A DNA stretch of 64,000 nt from a virus. The DNA lies in IMG/VR virus record IMGVR_UViG_3300037323_000212, positions 1 to 64,000 of that record. One strand, written 5' to 3'. The notes below the pieces were generated by a model. The model was given only the letters and a program-made list of their open reading frames with translations, was not told the DNA's origin and ran no database searches. Every line of letters begins with the position of its first letter. Within the stretch, counting starts at the first letter, position 1. Shown in pieces: positions 35,094 through 44,284 of the stretch. A program made the position numbers and the translations under genes.

Positions 35094-36446
35094 TTAAATA
35101 CCAGAGCGCCCAGGCACGTAGACTTGGGGTGCGGGCCACTGAGGCGAGCCTTGTTGGCCCTGTGGGTGCTGCTGGTTGGGCCACTGAGGCGGGTAGTATC
35201 CCGGTGCAGCGTTGGGGCGGTCCCAGATGGGTGGGGCCAGTCGAGCGGACATGGGCCCTGGGGGCAATTGCTGGGGTTGCTGGCCGTAGGCCGAGTGCAT
35301 GGATGCGGCCAGCTGGGGATTGGCTCGCATAGATGCCTCGAAGTCAACTTTGCCAGAAGCGTCTTTCACGCCTCCTAGGACAGGCTGTTGTTGCTGCGGG
35401 TGCTGATACGCGGGTTGTTGGGGTTGCTGGTAAGCGGATTGTTGGGGTTGTTGGGGTTGCTGGTAAGCGGATTGTTGAGGTTGTTGGGGTTGCTGGTAAG
35501 CGGGTTGTTGAGGAGGTGTGTTGGGTGCTGGCGTTTGAAGCGCTTGCGCTTGCGTTGTAGGTTTGTCATCGGGTGCGCCTTCGTTGCCCGACTGCATGGG
35601 GATCATGCGGATTTGCGGCAGCATTTGTGCCAGGTTATCAAACACCTCAATCCACTGGTCGTTGTAAATGTAAAGCTCTGGCTGATCGATGAACTGCTCG
35701 TACTCAGAGACCAGCGTGTTCACGTTGCCCGCCAAGCCCAGCAGACCCTTCATCAGCGCGTCCAAGAAGGGGGCCACATCGGACTCACTTCCGCGGTCAA
35801 AGCTGTTGGCCTTATCGATGCCGGGCACCACAAACTTCAGCAGCTGCTGCAGGGCCAGTTTGTCTTTGGGCCTCACCTTCACGCCAAACACCTGCTTGCC
35901 CTCGCCTTTTAACTCAGCGTACAGGGGAAAGCTCACGATTGCTGCGCGCGTGTACGTGCGACTACCGATCTTGCCGTTCTTTTTGAGAAACATGTGCGCA
36001 AAGCACTTGTCTTTGTTGCCAATGCCCATAGCGGTCTTGATCGCGTTGAACGTCGTGAACGTCTGCTCATCAGCGCCCGTGATGCACGAGAGGATACCGG
36101 CCAAGTCTGGGGGGATCTTGGCGTGCATGGGCTGGCTGGTGACCAAGTGCAGCAACTCGCTGCACAGGCCACCGAGCACCCAGTTGAGATTGGTGTTGAT
36201 CGCCATCCTGAATTTCTCCAAGACCGAGCTCTCGTTGCGCCACACGTTCTCGCTCAAGGGGTGAAAGAGCACGATGGCCGTCTTGTCCTCACTGGCCATG
36301 TTCTCGCGGGTGGGCAGCACCATGCGCTTGCCGTCCACGGTGAATGGCACGGTGATGCCCTGCATGCTCGCAGAGATCATACCCTCCTCGTCTGCCGATA
36401 GGCTGCCCGTTGCGAGCAGGTGTCGGTAAAGCTCAATGATTTTCAT
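35094..36446 (-). CDS. Conserved phage protein with Gln/Pro repeat tail
   Basis: 450 residues. Residues 1-300 form a soluble alpha/beta domain (KTAIVLFHPLSENVWRNESS; KVRPKDKLALQQLLKFVVPG). Residues about 310-370 are a low-complexity run of QQPQQPQQSAYQ units, encoded by an imperfect 18-30 bp DNA repeat at 35390-35520. The remainder is P/Q/G-rich and probably disordered. Such tails can drive assembly or phase separation. A TAACCTAAG element overlaps the upstream stop and lies before the AAAGGAAAT ribosome site. Function unknown; the gene heads the set next to the polymerase genes. Confidence 0.6.
   Translation of the reverse strand: MKIIELYRHLLATGSLSADEEGMISASMQGITVPFTVDGKRMVLPTRENMASEDKTAIVLFHPLSENVWRNESSVLEKFRMAINTNLNWVLGGLCSELLHLVTSQPMHAKIPPDLAGILSCITGADEQTFTTFNAIKTAMGIGNKDKCFAHMFLKKNGKIGSRTYTRAAIVSFPLYAELKGEGKQVFGVKVRPKDKLALQQLLKFVVPGIDKANSFDRGSESDVAPFLDALMKGLLGLAGNVNTLVSEYEQFIDQPELYIYNDQWIEVFDNLAQMLPQIRMIPMQSGNEGAPDDKPTTQAQALQTPAPNTPPQQPAYQQPQQPQQSAYQQPQQPQQSAYQQPQQPAYQHPQQQQPVLGGVKDASGKVDFEASMRANPQLAASMHSAYGQQPQQLPPGPMSARLAPPIWDRPNAAPGYYPPQWPNQQHPQGQQGSPQWPAPQVYVPGRSGI
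35390..35520. repeat. Imperfect tandem repeat encoding QQP-rich tail
   Basis: Repeats of GGTTGTTGGGGTTGCTGGTAAGC form on the plus strand, four to five units of 18-30 bp, inside the 450-residue gene. Prone to slippage, so length variation between isolates is expected. Confidence 0.75.
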
Positions 36447-36467
36447 GATAAATTTCCTTTACTTAGG

Positions 36468-37940
36468 TTACAAGTAGCCCAAGCTGCTGGCGGTGAGCGC
36501 ACCGCCTGGGTCTTGGTTGTCTGAGATCTCACGCATGAGTGAGCTGAAATCGCTTGCGATGCCATTCAACAGCGTGTTGCTGTTCGTGCTCATGGGGGTG
36601 AGCAAGCTGTCGCAAAACGACGGGGTCACGTAGTCAATCAGCGGGTCGCCATTCAAGGACACCCGAACCAGCGTGTCGCCCAAGAGGTCGCAGCAGACCT
36701 CCACGTTAAACGAGACCTGGCCGTTGTGCGACAGGTCTCTGAGCAGCTCGTGCTCCAAGCGGTAGCACAGCGAGGTGATCGCGTTGGTCATGTCCACGTT
36801 CTCTGAGAAGCTCTTCCAGTTGGAGGGCTGGATGTTGATCGCCCCCGTCGTATCCAAATTGGTTGCAAACAGGTGCAACTTGTTCAGACCACACGCCAGC
36901 ATGTAGCCCGGCATGGACTGGCTGATTGTTGTGGCAAACAGCGTTGTGTAGTCTGTGCCCGCCCAGCTGGAGGTCTGGCCAGCTTGGTGCAGGTTCGATT
37001 GCCACAGGGGCTTGATGGGCACGGTGAGCGTGACGCTTGGATGACTCACGTTTGGGTCCAGTGCCAACAAGTCACCGTAGGTGAACCTGTAGTTCGTCCC
37101 CGTTTGGCCCTTGGACTGGAGGAACGCCATGAAGGGGTCTGCGCTGCTCTGCTGGCTCGTGACCGTGCAGCGCGCTGACTCGTACAGCTCTGAGGGCCCA
37201 GAGGTCGTGTCTGCTCGGGTTGTCTGCAAATACGAGTTCAACACTTTTGCGATGTACACGGGAGCAATCGCGTTGGAGCGCTGCGATTTGATTGCGCGCG
37301 TCGTGATCAAGTTCCTCGCGTTGGTGAGAAACGCATCCTCGCCCAACCCCTCCTGAATGATCTGGTTGTCCAGCTGGTAGTACACGTCCTCGGGTCTGAG
37401 GCCATACATCTGGTTTGGCTTTATCGCCCCATCGTACTGGTCGTGCACCAAGATGGACGAGGCGTCCACAAAGCTCTGGTGCGTTTGGTTGCCATGGGTC
37501 TGTGAGAACTGTGTCTTGCTGCGAGTTGAGTTGATTGCGTTGATCGTAAAGGTCATGGAGGGGTCCAGGTGCCCGGCCATTGACAGGCCTGCGTGGTCGG
37601 TGTAGCCGACCACGTACTCTGAGGTGATGTTGCCCATCATGTCTTGAGACTGGATCTCCATCATGAAGCGCAGGCGCTGCGTGCCCCAGCCGTTGGCAAT
37701 GCCAACGCTGCACTCAGGCGTGGCTTGAGGTTTGATGAACTGGTTGCTCACGCCTGCCATCGTGCTCGGTGTAATCGAGCTCGACCGCTCAATTGTCTCC
37801 AGTATCCTGTTGTGGCTTTGACCATCCAGCGAGCTGGTGTAGGGCCTCCTGTACTGCTCGTTGTAGGTGCCGGTCTGCGCGATGATCAACCGGTGGATTC
37901 TCATCGCCTTCATGGCGAACTGTTGGGCGTTGAGGTTCAT
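36468..37940 (-). CDS. Conserved phage protein, unknown
   Basis: 490 residues, ATG at 37940 with AAGGAAAAG upstream. Beta-rich soluble protein with Asn/Ser/Thr-rich sequence, resembling a virion or large assembly protein (RFMMEIQSQDMMG; YVVGYTDHAGLS). No enzyme motif. It abuts genes on both sides in the same direction, 30 nt from the upstream stop. The place among DNA-metabolism genes argues against a late structural protein, so the function is left open. Confidence 0.6.
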   Translation of the reverse strand: MNLNAQQFAMKAMRIHRLIIAQTGTYNEQYRRPYTSSLDGQSHNRILETIERSSSITPSTMAGVSNQFIKPQATPECSVGIANGWGTQRLRFMMEIQSQDMMGNITSEYVVGYTDHAGLSMAGHLDPSMTFTINAINSTRSKTQFSQTHGNQTHQSFVDASSILVHDQYDGAIKPNQMYGLRPEDVYYQLDNQIIQEGLGEDAFLTNARNLITTRAIKSQRSNAIAPVYIAKVLNSYLQTTRADTTSGPSELYESARCTVTSQQSSADPFMAFLQSKGQTGTNYRFTYGDLLALDPNVSHPSVTLTVPIKPLWQSNLHQAGQTSSWAGTDYTTLFATTISQSMPGYMLACGLNKLHLFATNLDTTGAINIQPSNWKSFSENVDMTNAITSLCYRLEHELLRDLSHNGQVSFNVEVCCDLLGDTLVRVSLNGDPLIDYVTPSFCDSLLTPMSTNSNTLLNGIASDFSSLMREISDNQDPGGALTASSLGYL

Positions 37941-37969
37941 TTGCTTTTCCTTTGGTGTGAGAGATTGCG

Positions 37970-39487
37970 TTATCGGCGTTGAGCGATTCGGATGACCAAA
38001 TCGGCCAAGAGCACCTTGATGTTGCCCGGGCAGCTGTAGCGCCGCTGGGTCTCCTTGTGGGTCACGTGCGTGGCCATGTCATCGGGCACGGTGAGCACCC
38101 AGTCTCGCTGGCCCAGCATGGCAGTTACGGAGTCAATGGCGAGCGCGGCCACGTTGGCGGGCTTGGTGACTTTCCTCGTGGACAGCGCGCGCCCATAGGG
38201 GTAGAGCTGGGTCAGCAGGTCCATCTGCGCCTTGGTGATCTTCGCCCTGGAGTCCGTGCCCCCCAGGGCCATGGCGCTTTCGTTGTTGCTGGCCACCGCT
38301 GTGAGCAAGCACGCAAGCTCTGCGTGCCCGTTCTCCCACAGCACCGTTTGGGCAACGGCAACGGCTGAGATGGTTGCCTGTTTGCTCAGGTGCAAGAGCC
38401 CTCGGGGTGGAAACACCGGCTTGAGCACCCACTGGGTGAGCACGATCTGGGGCTTGCAGATCGTCTCGCTTTGCAGCGTCTGGGCGTGTTGCAGAAGTTT
38501 CTGAAAGCGCGCCACATTGGCATCGGGCTTTAGCAGCAGCAGCACCTTTAGGGGATCATCCATGAAGTACTCCAGCACCACCATGTCACCAATGGGGGCT
38601 TCTTGCTTGAGCTTGTAGCCCTCCAAGCGAGACACGTTCATGTCACTGGCCACGTTGCTGGACTCAAACTCCTTGGACTTGACCATGCCCCCAAAAGAGC
38701 CGTTGTTGCTGCCCGTGACTTTGTTGGAGACGTAGTTGAACACCAAAGTCACCAAGTGCGTCTTGGGGTTGGTGATGGTCACATCGCCCATGGACAGGCG
38801 CCTGACCACGACAAGGCCCAGCAGCCAGCTGGGGTAGGCTTGAGAGCCCACGCCTGCCATGATCGAGCTGGCCATCGGTTTGTCCGCTTGGATGTTGCGC
38901 CCTACGTACATGCGCAGCTTGTCCATCGCCTCTGAGTTCATCAAAGGCGTCTGACTGATCAGCTGAAACGCATAGAACTCCTTGAAGAGCGTGCCGCTCT
39001 CGCGAGAGGTGCGCTTGATGAACTGCCCCCACACCGGGAGCATGGAGCGCAGGCACATCACCAAGGTGAGTAGGTGCTTGTAGTCCGATTGGATGTAGGT
39101 CTTCTCGCGCGTGCCGGTCTTCTCCTCGGAGTCGATGTACTCCGCGTGAAACGCCGAGGGCACCGCGATGTCTGAGAAAAAGCTGATCCAGTGGCTCATC
39201 TCCTCAATGGAGTGCTCCGCGTACAGCTCACTCATCAGCGGGAGCATCGCTGCAATCAGCGGGTGCACATCGGTGTGGGTGTCCAGCGCCAGGTGAATCT
39301 TGGCGTAGATGCCGTAGACCTTCTCTTGGCGGTGCCCAGGCAAGCGCGCCCAGTACTCGTTGATGTGCTTGGTCACATCGTACAACTCCCCCAGGTATTT
39401 CTTATCGAAGTTGGAGACGTCCCAACTGAGCTCCGCGCCAGCGTGCTCGATTACGAGCTCCTTGGCGTTTTTGGACTGCATTTGCAT
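37970..39487 (-). CDS. Conserved phage protein, possible RNA polymerase partner
   Basis: 505 residues from the ATG at 39487 (MQMQSKNAKEL), with AAAGGAAAG upstream; the longer frame has no ribosome site. Predominantly helical N-terminal half, mixed C-terminal half, three Cys, no membrane segment. Size and company would suit the extra specificity subunit that phiKZ-type non-virion RNA polymerases have (about 520 residues), but no motif supports this. Treat as unknown. Confidence 0.5.
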   Translation of the reverse strand: MQMQSKNAKELVIEHAGAELSWDVSNFDKKYLGELYDVTKHINEYWARLPGHRQEKVYGIYAKIHLALDTHTDVHPLIAAMLPLMSELYAEHSIEEMSHWISFFSDIAVPSAFHAEYIDSEEKTGTREKTYIQSDYKHLLTLVMCLRSMLPVWGQFIKRTSRESGTLFKEFYAFQLISQTPLMNSEAMDKLRMYVGRNIQADKPMASSIMAGVGSQAYPSWLLGLVVVRRLSMGDVTITNPKTHLVTLVFNYVSNKVTGSNNGSFGGMVKSKEFESSNVASDMNVSRLEGYKLKQEAPIGDMVVLEYFMDDPLKVLLLLKPDANVARFQKLLQHAQTLQSETICKPQIVLTQWVLKPVFPPRGLLHLSKQATISAVAVAQTVLWENGHAELACLLTAVASNNESAMALGGTDSRAKITKAQMDLLTQLYPYGRALSTRKVTKPANVAALAIDSVTAMLGQRDWVLTVPDDMATHVTHKETQRRYSCPGNIKVLLADLVIRIAQRR

Positions 39488-39646
39488 AATTCGATTCTTT
39501 CCTTTGAATGCCTTACAAACATCAACTCGCGTACAGCGGCATCCAGATGCGGGATACACTTTTATAATAAGTGACTGAAAAAATCTTGAACGTCACAATC
39601 CCCCAGCGGCACCCCTGGCTAAGAGGCGCTTGGCTGGGAGGGGTGA

Positions 39647-40354
39647 TTAGAACGCCAAATCGTCCATGTTCTCGTTTGCGCCATGGGCGGGCGCTGCGTA
39701 CTGAGGGGCTCGGTTGCTGCTTGGTGCCCCGCGCGGGGCACCAGGCACAAAGGGCGGGGGCTCGATGTGGTTGTGCACGAGCAAGGTCGTGATCAGATGG
39801 CGCAGCATCCAGCTGTAGGAGCGTGCGTAGGCCGTTGACATGTCCGCTTTGGTAAGCTCCGTGCCATCGGCTCGGTAGATTTTGTGATAGCGCCCGTCTG
39901 GGCCGCTGAACACAAACTTGATCACCGGCCAGCCCTCTTTGGCATCGATCACAGAGATGAACACGCACCCGTCTTGGTCTCTACCCACCCACAGGGTGTT
40001 GTCCAGCACGAGTGCGGCGCTGGGGCTGTACTCGGTGCCCTTGGGTGGGCGAAAGTTCTCGATTTTTTGCTTGGTGGGCGTGCTGCAAGCAATGGCTGCA
40101 TCCAAGTTGTCTAGGAAGATACCGAACGCAGGCGTGTCCATCGCCGCTGTGATGCGCCCCCAATTGCGCTCGGTGTTGGCGTACTCTGGGTCGTTTAGGT
40201 TCACAACCACGCGCGGGTTGTTGCCGTAGATGTCCCACTGCAGCGTGACGGGCTTGCCCGCAGCGCTGTTGGGCGGGCCCTTTAGGCGCAGTTTGGCGTG
40301 GTTCAGCGCCATTTTAGGAGGTTTGTCTGCTCTGGGGGTGTTGTAGTCAGCCAT
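39647..40354 (-). CDS. ssDNA-binding-type protein candidate
   Basis: 235 residues from the ATG at 40354, with AAAGGAAAA upstream. The N-terminal 160 residues are beta-rich. A P/G/A-rich flexible linker leads to an acidic tip ENMDDLAF. A flexible linker plus an acidic tip ending in Phe is the hallmark of bacterial SSB proteins (DDDIPF), where it recruits partners. It lies beside SbcD-like nuclease and other DNA-metabolism genes. Identification is by architecture only. Confidence 0.5.
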   Translation of the reverse strand: MADYNTPRADKPPKMALNHAKLRLKGPPNSAAGKPVTLQWDIYGNNPRVVVNLNDPEYANTERNWGRITAAMDTPAFGIFLDNLDAAIACSTPTKQKIENFRPPKGTEYSPSAALVLDNTLWVGRDQDGCVFISVIDAKEGWPVIKFVFSGPDGRYHKIYRADGTELTKADMSTAYARSYSWMLRHLITTLLVHNHIEPPPFVPGAPRGAPSSNRAPQYAAPAHGANENMDDLAF

Positions 40355-40409
40355 GATGGTATTTTCCTTTGTCATTTAGGGAGTGCACTTACTTGATGGT
40401 TGGGGGTGG

Positions 40410-41285
40410 TTATTTTTGTGCGAGCATGGTCCTTAGGATGTTGGCAGTGAATTTGTCTTGCATCGTGTCGATGCAGTACCGCTGGCGGTCCACTGTCGTG
40501 GTGGCACTCGTCCACTTGTACTCATCGGCGAGCGCCAAGAGCTGCTGGCGCACGGGCAGCTGCAGGGCAAAGAAGCTGTTGGAGTCCCCCCACACCTGCA
40601 GCGCCAGGGCGTTAAAGGGGATTCGGTACAGGTCCTTGCCCCCGGTGAGTTTGGTGAACCAAGCTGCCCGGGGCTTTAGGGCCCCGGTGTGCGACTCAAT
40701 CAAATCGAGCTGGCTAAAGCTGGGCCAGCTGAGCAGGTCGTGCGCGTAGTGCGTAAGAACGAGTCCTTTTCTTTTGTCGGTGGTTTTGATCAAGAGGTCA
40801 AACAGGTGCAGTGTGCCACCCAAGGCGTGTGTCTTGAAGTAGGCTTTCACCACCTCTTGCATCGTCTTCGTGTAATCCACCTGCTTGGGGGTGGAGTCCA
40901 CACGCAGTTTGGCGTGTGGGTAGCGCAGGGCCATGAGCTTGTAGTTGCTGGCATAAAAATGCACCTTTGTCTTGTGGTGCGTGGCCTCAGCGACCACGCT
41001 TTTGATCAAATCGACCTCAAAGATTAGGGTCTCTAGCACATCCCCAGGCGAGACACTGGGCTCGTCTCCCTTGACGAGCGCGCTCAAGATGTTTCGGTAC
41101 AGGGTGAGCAAGTTCACGTAGAGCACCTCGTAGCTGGCCAGCTCCACGCGCGGGGGTGCCACCCGATCGGGGTCGTGTGTGGGTAGTGGCCCGTCCACCA
41201 AGGCCTCCAGCGCCAGCGAGCTGGCCAAGGAGATGGGAAACGCGCTGGTGAGCCTGCGGCTCAGCGCAGCAGTGGAGTTGTCCAT
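40410..41285 (-). CDS. Conserved phage protein in DNA-metabolism cluster
   Basis: 291 residues. I use the ATG at 41285, which has AAAGG upstream and follows the previous stop by 2 nt. Helical N-terminal half and a mixed C-terminal half with W and Y; a block LLSWPSFSQLDLIESHTG and a later PFNALALQVWGDS look conserved. No nuclease or polymerase motif. Coupled to the SbcD-like gene upstream. Confidence 0.6.
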   Translation of the reverse strand: MDNSTAALSRRLTSAFPISLASSLALEALVDGPLPTHDPDRVAPPRVELASYEVLYVNLLTLYRNILSALVKGDEPSVSPGDVLETLIFEVDLIKSVVAEATHHKTKVHFYASNYKLMALRYPHAKLRVDSTPKQVDYTKTMQEVVKAYFKTHALGGTLHLFDLLIKTTDKRKGLVLTHYAHDLLSWPSFSQLDLIESHTGALKPRAAWFTKLTGGKDLYRIPFNALALQVWGDSNSFFALQLPVRQQLLALADEYKWTSATTTVDRQRYCIDTMQDKFTANILRTMLAQK

Positions 41286-41287
41286 CG

Positions 41288-42427
41288 TCAAAGCCTTTCA
41301 ATTTCTTTTAAGTGCTCCATGCACCGAGTGATAGTGATGGCATCCAAATCGAGTCGGCCCAAGCGCGTGAGCATCAGCTCAGCAATATTGTCTGGGCGCA
41401 CGTTAACGGGGACGTACGCGAAGTGCTCCAAGGCGCTTGTTGTCGCTTGCTCGTCTTGGTCTTTGTTGCCCTTGGGCAAGATGGACCACACGAGCAGGGG
41501 CCAGCGCAGCTTGAGTGTCTCCACGCTGCTCAAGATGGGGTTCAGGTGATCGGCCTCAATGCGAACGCACGACAAAGCGGGTAGTTTCTTCACTGCCCTG
41601 TCCAGCACCCGGATGTTGGCCTCGACCTCCAAGTGGCGGCATTTTACGGTCAAATACTTCCTGGCGCCTGCGTTCTCGATGAACCTTAAGGTGTGCTCCC
41701 CGTTGGGCTGCACGATGGCTGAGACAAACCCCTTGGGGCCCTCCTCACCGTGGCACAAGCGGTCAAAGGAGCCTTGGGCGATGATTTTGCCCAAGCGCGA
41801 GTGCAGGTGAATGTGCCCAATGAAGATCAGGTGCCTAACCAGTGCGCTGTACGCCTGCTCGCTGTGGCGGGGCACGCCCTGGATGTGCGCGGGAAGCTGG
41901 TGGTGAAAGTTGCCGTGCATGATGGCAAAATCCACTTGAGTCAAGCCCTTGGCGCCCAGCAGCTCTTGGGCTTGCTCAAGGGTTTTGTCCGTGCAGTGGT
42001 TCCACTCATCTGGCACATACAGCACATCGATGTCAAAGGCGTCTAGGTGCTCAACGGACAGCGCTCTCACGTGACGCAAATCAACCCCAAAGCCGTGCTG
42101 CTCGTGAATGGCGTTGATGATGGTGAAGCGCTCAGACTGCCCCCTGTCGTGGGACGGGGTGCCCTCTAAGACCCGAATAACAACACCGTACTTGTGGCAC
42201 AGGCGCAAGACGCGCGCCACCCAAGCGTCAATATGCGCCACGTGCTCGCACGCCAGCCCCAGGGCCTCATCGAACACATCGCCCGCCAGCACCACCAAGT
42301 CGAGTTGACTGAAATGAGCCTCACAGCTGAAATGCTTGTTCAGGTTGGCCACAATCATCTCAGCGGTGTTCCTTTTGTGCCCCAAATGGATGTCAGAGAT
42401 GACTGAGAGGCGAAGTTCTTTTTGCAT
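41288..42427 (-). CDS. SbcD/Mre11-like DNA repair phosphoesterase
   Basis: 379 residues, ATG at 42427. Calcineurin-like metallophosphoesterase motifs in order: DIHLGH (residues 12-17), GDVFDE (about 49), GTPSHDRG (about 109, in place of the usual GNHD), HGNFHH (about 165) and GHIHLHS (about 203). These bind two metal ions and cleave DNA ends or hairpins. T4 gp47 and bacterial SbcD are family members; an SbcC/gp46 partner is not in the window. The variant third motif keeps the His-Asp pair. Confidence 0.87.
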   Translation of the reverse strand: MQKELRLSVISDIHLGHKRNTAEMIVANLNKHFSCEAHFSQLDLVVLAGDVFDEALGLACEHVAHIDAWVARVLRLCHKYGVVIRVLEGTPSHDRGQSERFTIINAIHEQHGFGVDLRHVRALSVEHLDAFDIDVLYVPDEWNHCTDKTLEQAQELLGAKGLTQVDFAIMHGNFHHQLPAHIQGVPRHSEQAYSALVRHLIFIGHIHLHSRLGKIIAQGSFDRLCHGEEGPKGFVSAIVQPNGEHTLRFIENAGARKYLTVKCRHLEVEANIRVLDRAVKKLPALSCVRIEADHLNPILSSVETLKLRWPLLVWSILPKGNKDQDEQATTSALEHFAYVPVNVRPDNIAELMLTRLGRLDLDAITITRCMEHLKEIERL

Positions 42428-42437
42428 ACGCGTGCGC

Positions 42438-42983
42438 TCACCAATCCAAGTCTGACTCTTGGGCGCGCGCGTCTTTGACGCTGGGCACCTTGGGGCCCTT
42501 GCCGTAGTGTGCCATCAGCGCGGCCCAGTCTACTTTTGCCTGCTCGGCCTCAGCGAGCGAGGCGCTTGGGGTGTAGCGGGCTGTGATCTGGTCCTCAATC
42601 ATGCGCGAGGCCAGGCGCGGGCTCATGGCCGAGCTTTGCCGGGCTATCTCAAAGGCGTGAGCAAGCGAGCCGCCCACCTTGGAGTCGGGAAACGCAATGT
42701 CCCGACTCAAGATGGGTGGGACGACAGCGACCGTTTGACCAAGCGTGTTGACCACGTTGACAGGGCTGTAGGGCGTGCCCGCAATCAAGTACCACGCGCT
42801 CAGCAGCTCAGGGGCGTTTTCCGTGGCCTCTCCACTAAAAAACGGGAGAAAGTCGCGCACAAAGATCGCCTCGGGCACGGCGGGGGTGGACTGCTCAGCG
42901 AGCCTGGCAAAGCCCTCTTTGAGGGCTTTTGTCTTCATCTTCATGTTGAGCAAAATGTTGTCAGCTATGGGGTTGGAGGCCAC
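42438..42983 (-). CDS. Hypothetical protein with acidic C-terminal tip
   Basis: 181 residues with a GTG start at 42983 and AGGA upstream. Helical, ending AQESDLDW, an acidic-hydrophobic tip like those used to recruit replication partners. Ten nt from the SbcD-like gene, so probably co-transcribed. No family recognised. Confidence 0.55.
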   Translation of the reverse strand: MASNPIADNILLNMKMKTKALKEGFARLAEQSTPAVPEAIFVRDFLPFFSGEATENAPELLSAWYLIAGTPYSPVNVVNTLGQTVAVVPPILSRDIAFPDSKVGGSLAHAFEIARQSSAMSPRLASRMIEDQITARYTPSASLAEAEQAKVDWAALMAHYGKGPKVPSVKDARAQESDLDW

Positions 42984-43033
42984 GGTGTGTTCCTGTGTAG
43001 GTTGATTGCAGTTGATGGGTGGGGTGGGTGTTT

Positions 43034-43474
43034 TTAGTAGTTGTTCAGCTTGACGATATCGGTGAGCTTGGAGTTCTCCGAGCGCAGCAGGCGGCCAAAC
43101 ACCGTTTGCTTGCCGTCTTCGGCCACGCTGATGATGACCCGCAGCTCCAAGTCAGTCCTGGGGTCCCTGACGATATCGGTGGTGGTATTCACATCGACTG
43201 AGACGCTGTCATAGTACTTCGCCAAGTAGTCAAAGAGGTTTTGCTTTAAGTCGGTGAGCAAAGCGCCGATGTCTGAGCCCGAGCGCTCGATGATCCGGGG
43301 GAGCGAGGACACTCGCCCGTAGTACAGGTACGTCTGGTTGTAATCGGACAAAAAATAATGGGACAGCAAGAAATCGAACTTGCCTGAGGAGTCCCGAACA
43401 AAGCCCTGGGTGCTCAGGGTGGGAACAGGTATGATGGTGGCCAAAGGACGCTTTCTGTTGAGGGTCAAACACAC
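43034..43474 (-). CDS. Hypothetical protein, start uncertain
   Basis: About 146 residues. An ATG exists at 43540, but it falls inside the hairpin that ends the upstream gene, so the true start is more likely the GTG at 43474 or a nearby TTG, after two tandem hairpins. The C-terminal 100 residues have a helix then a beta-rich block (DPRTDLELRVIISVAEDG) faintly like gp25-type baseplate proteins. Weak assignment. Confidence 0.45.
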   Translation of the reverse strand: MCLTLNRKRPLATIIPVPTLSTQGFVRDSSGKFDFLLSHYFLSDYNQTYLYYGRVSSLPRIIERSGSDIGALLTDLKQNLFDYLAKYYDSVSVDVNTTTDIVRDPRTDLELRVIISVAEDGKQTVFGRLLRSENSKLTDIVKLNNY

Positions 43475-43476
43475 GT

Positions 43477-43504
43477 GCGCCCAAGTTGATTGACTTGGGG
43501 GCGC
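43477..43504. terminator. Tandem terminator, hairpin A
   Basis: GCGCCCAAGT paired to ACTTGGGGGCGC, 14 nt from hairpin B. Together they separate the exported-protein gene from the gene at 43034. Confidence 0.6.
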
Positions 43505-43517
43505 ATAGAATTTGAAA

Positions 43518-43537
43518 CCCCGGCGTTTGAGCCGGGG
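43518..43537. terminator. Tandem terminator, hairpin B
   Basis: CCCCGGC-GTTTGA-GCCGGGG, 20 nt past the stop at 43558 of the minus-strand exported-protein gene. Confidence 0.65.
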
Positions 43538-43557
43538 CAAACCGAGGGGTAAGCGCT

Positions 43558-43989
43558 TTAGTCCACGGGTCCTTCGCTCATCGTGCCGTTCGGGTAGTGC
43601 AAGTAGCCGTTGTTGTCTTGCCAGACCTTTTTGTTTTTGCGCTTCTTTGCCTCGATAGGACCGTTTGGAACGTACTCCTCAATCTCCTCAACTGGTGCAG
43701 GCATTGGCTTGGCACTCACCTTGATAGTCTTGGCGCACTTTTGTATGAATTCACCAAATGTTGCTGCACTGACCCCTTGGTCGTAACCCAGCCGTTTTTG
43801 CTCAGCAATGGTTGCATCGGCGCGCTTGATCACGCAGGTTATTACCCTGGGGTTTTTGTCCAGCCACGCTTTGGCCTTAGGCCCGAAGGCGTCGTTGATG
43901 ATGTCTGAGGACTGTGCATAAGCAACCGAGGACAGGGCCACAGCAGCTGAGGCCAAGGCGATGATGGAGAGGCGTTTGAAGTGTTTCAT
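43558..43989 (-). CDS. Small exported (periplasmic) protein
   Basis: 143 residues with a clear Sec signal peptide: MKHFKRLS basic end, hydrophobic IIALASAAVALSSV core and an AYA-Q cleavage site near residue 25. The mature part has two Cys (VITCVIK and FIQKCAK) that could form a disulfide, and a basic, Gly/Asn-rich C-terminus. Exported phage proteins of this size may act in the host envelope, for lysis, superinfection exclusion or receptor changes. Role unknown. Confidence 0.7.
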   Translation of the reverse strand: MKHFKRLSIIALASAAVALSSVAYAQSSDIINDAFGPKAKAWLDKNPRVITCVIKRADATIAEQKRLGYDQGVSAATFGEFIQKCAKTIKVSAKPMPAPVEEIEEYVPNGPIEAKKRKNKKVWQDNNGYLHYPNGTMSEGPVD

Positions 43990-44035
43990 GATTTTTAACA
44001 GTCACGTTCAGTGACCGTCCTTTGTTTGGATTGAA

Positions 44036-44200
44036 TTACTTAGCGACTTGAAACAAATTCAAGCTGGGATACTGGTTTTTGCAGAACTCTGCTGAATGCG
44101 CCTGGTAGGTTTTGACCGCCAATTGGGGCAGAACACTGGCACTCAAGAGGACTCCGTCCGGTGCAACAACGCCGTCCATCAATTTGACGGCATCGTTCAT
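44036..44200 (-). CDS. Small protein of 54 residues
   Basis: A clean short frame (MNDAVKLMDGVVAPDG... ending LFQVAK) with coding-type third positions, lying between a terminator at 44252 and the exported-protein gene. No strong Shine-Dalgarno; AGTAAA precedes the ATG and an AGGAAA lies further upstream. The frame also stays open 5' of this ATG, so a longer form is possible. One Cys. Function unknown. Confidence 0.5.
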   Translation of the reverse strand: MNDAVKLMDGVVAPDGVLLSASVLPQLAVKTYQAHSAEFCKNQYPSLNLFQVAK

Positions 44201-44251
44201 TTTACTGTACGTGTAAGCAATGGGAGATATAGATTTCCTAACAAGTGAATA

Positions 44252-44276
44252 AAGCCCCGGGAAATCCGGGGCTTTT
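44252..44276 (-). terminator. Hairpin terminator
   Basis: AAAGCCCCGG-GAAAT-CCGGGGCTTT directly after the stop of the 44285-44902 gene, with T-rich flank. Confidence 0.75.
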
Positions 44277-44284
44277 GTGCTGTT

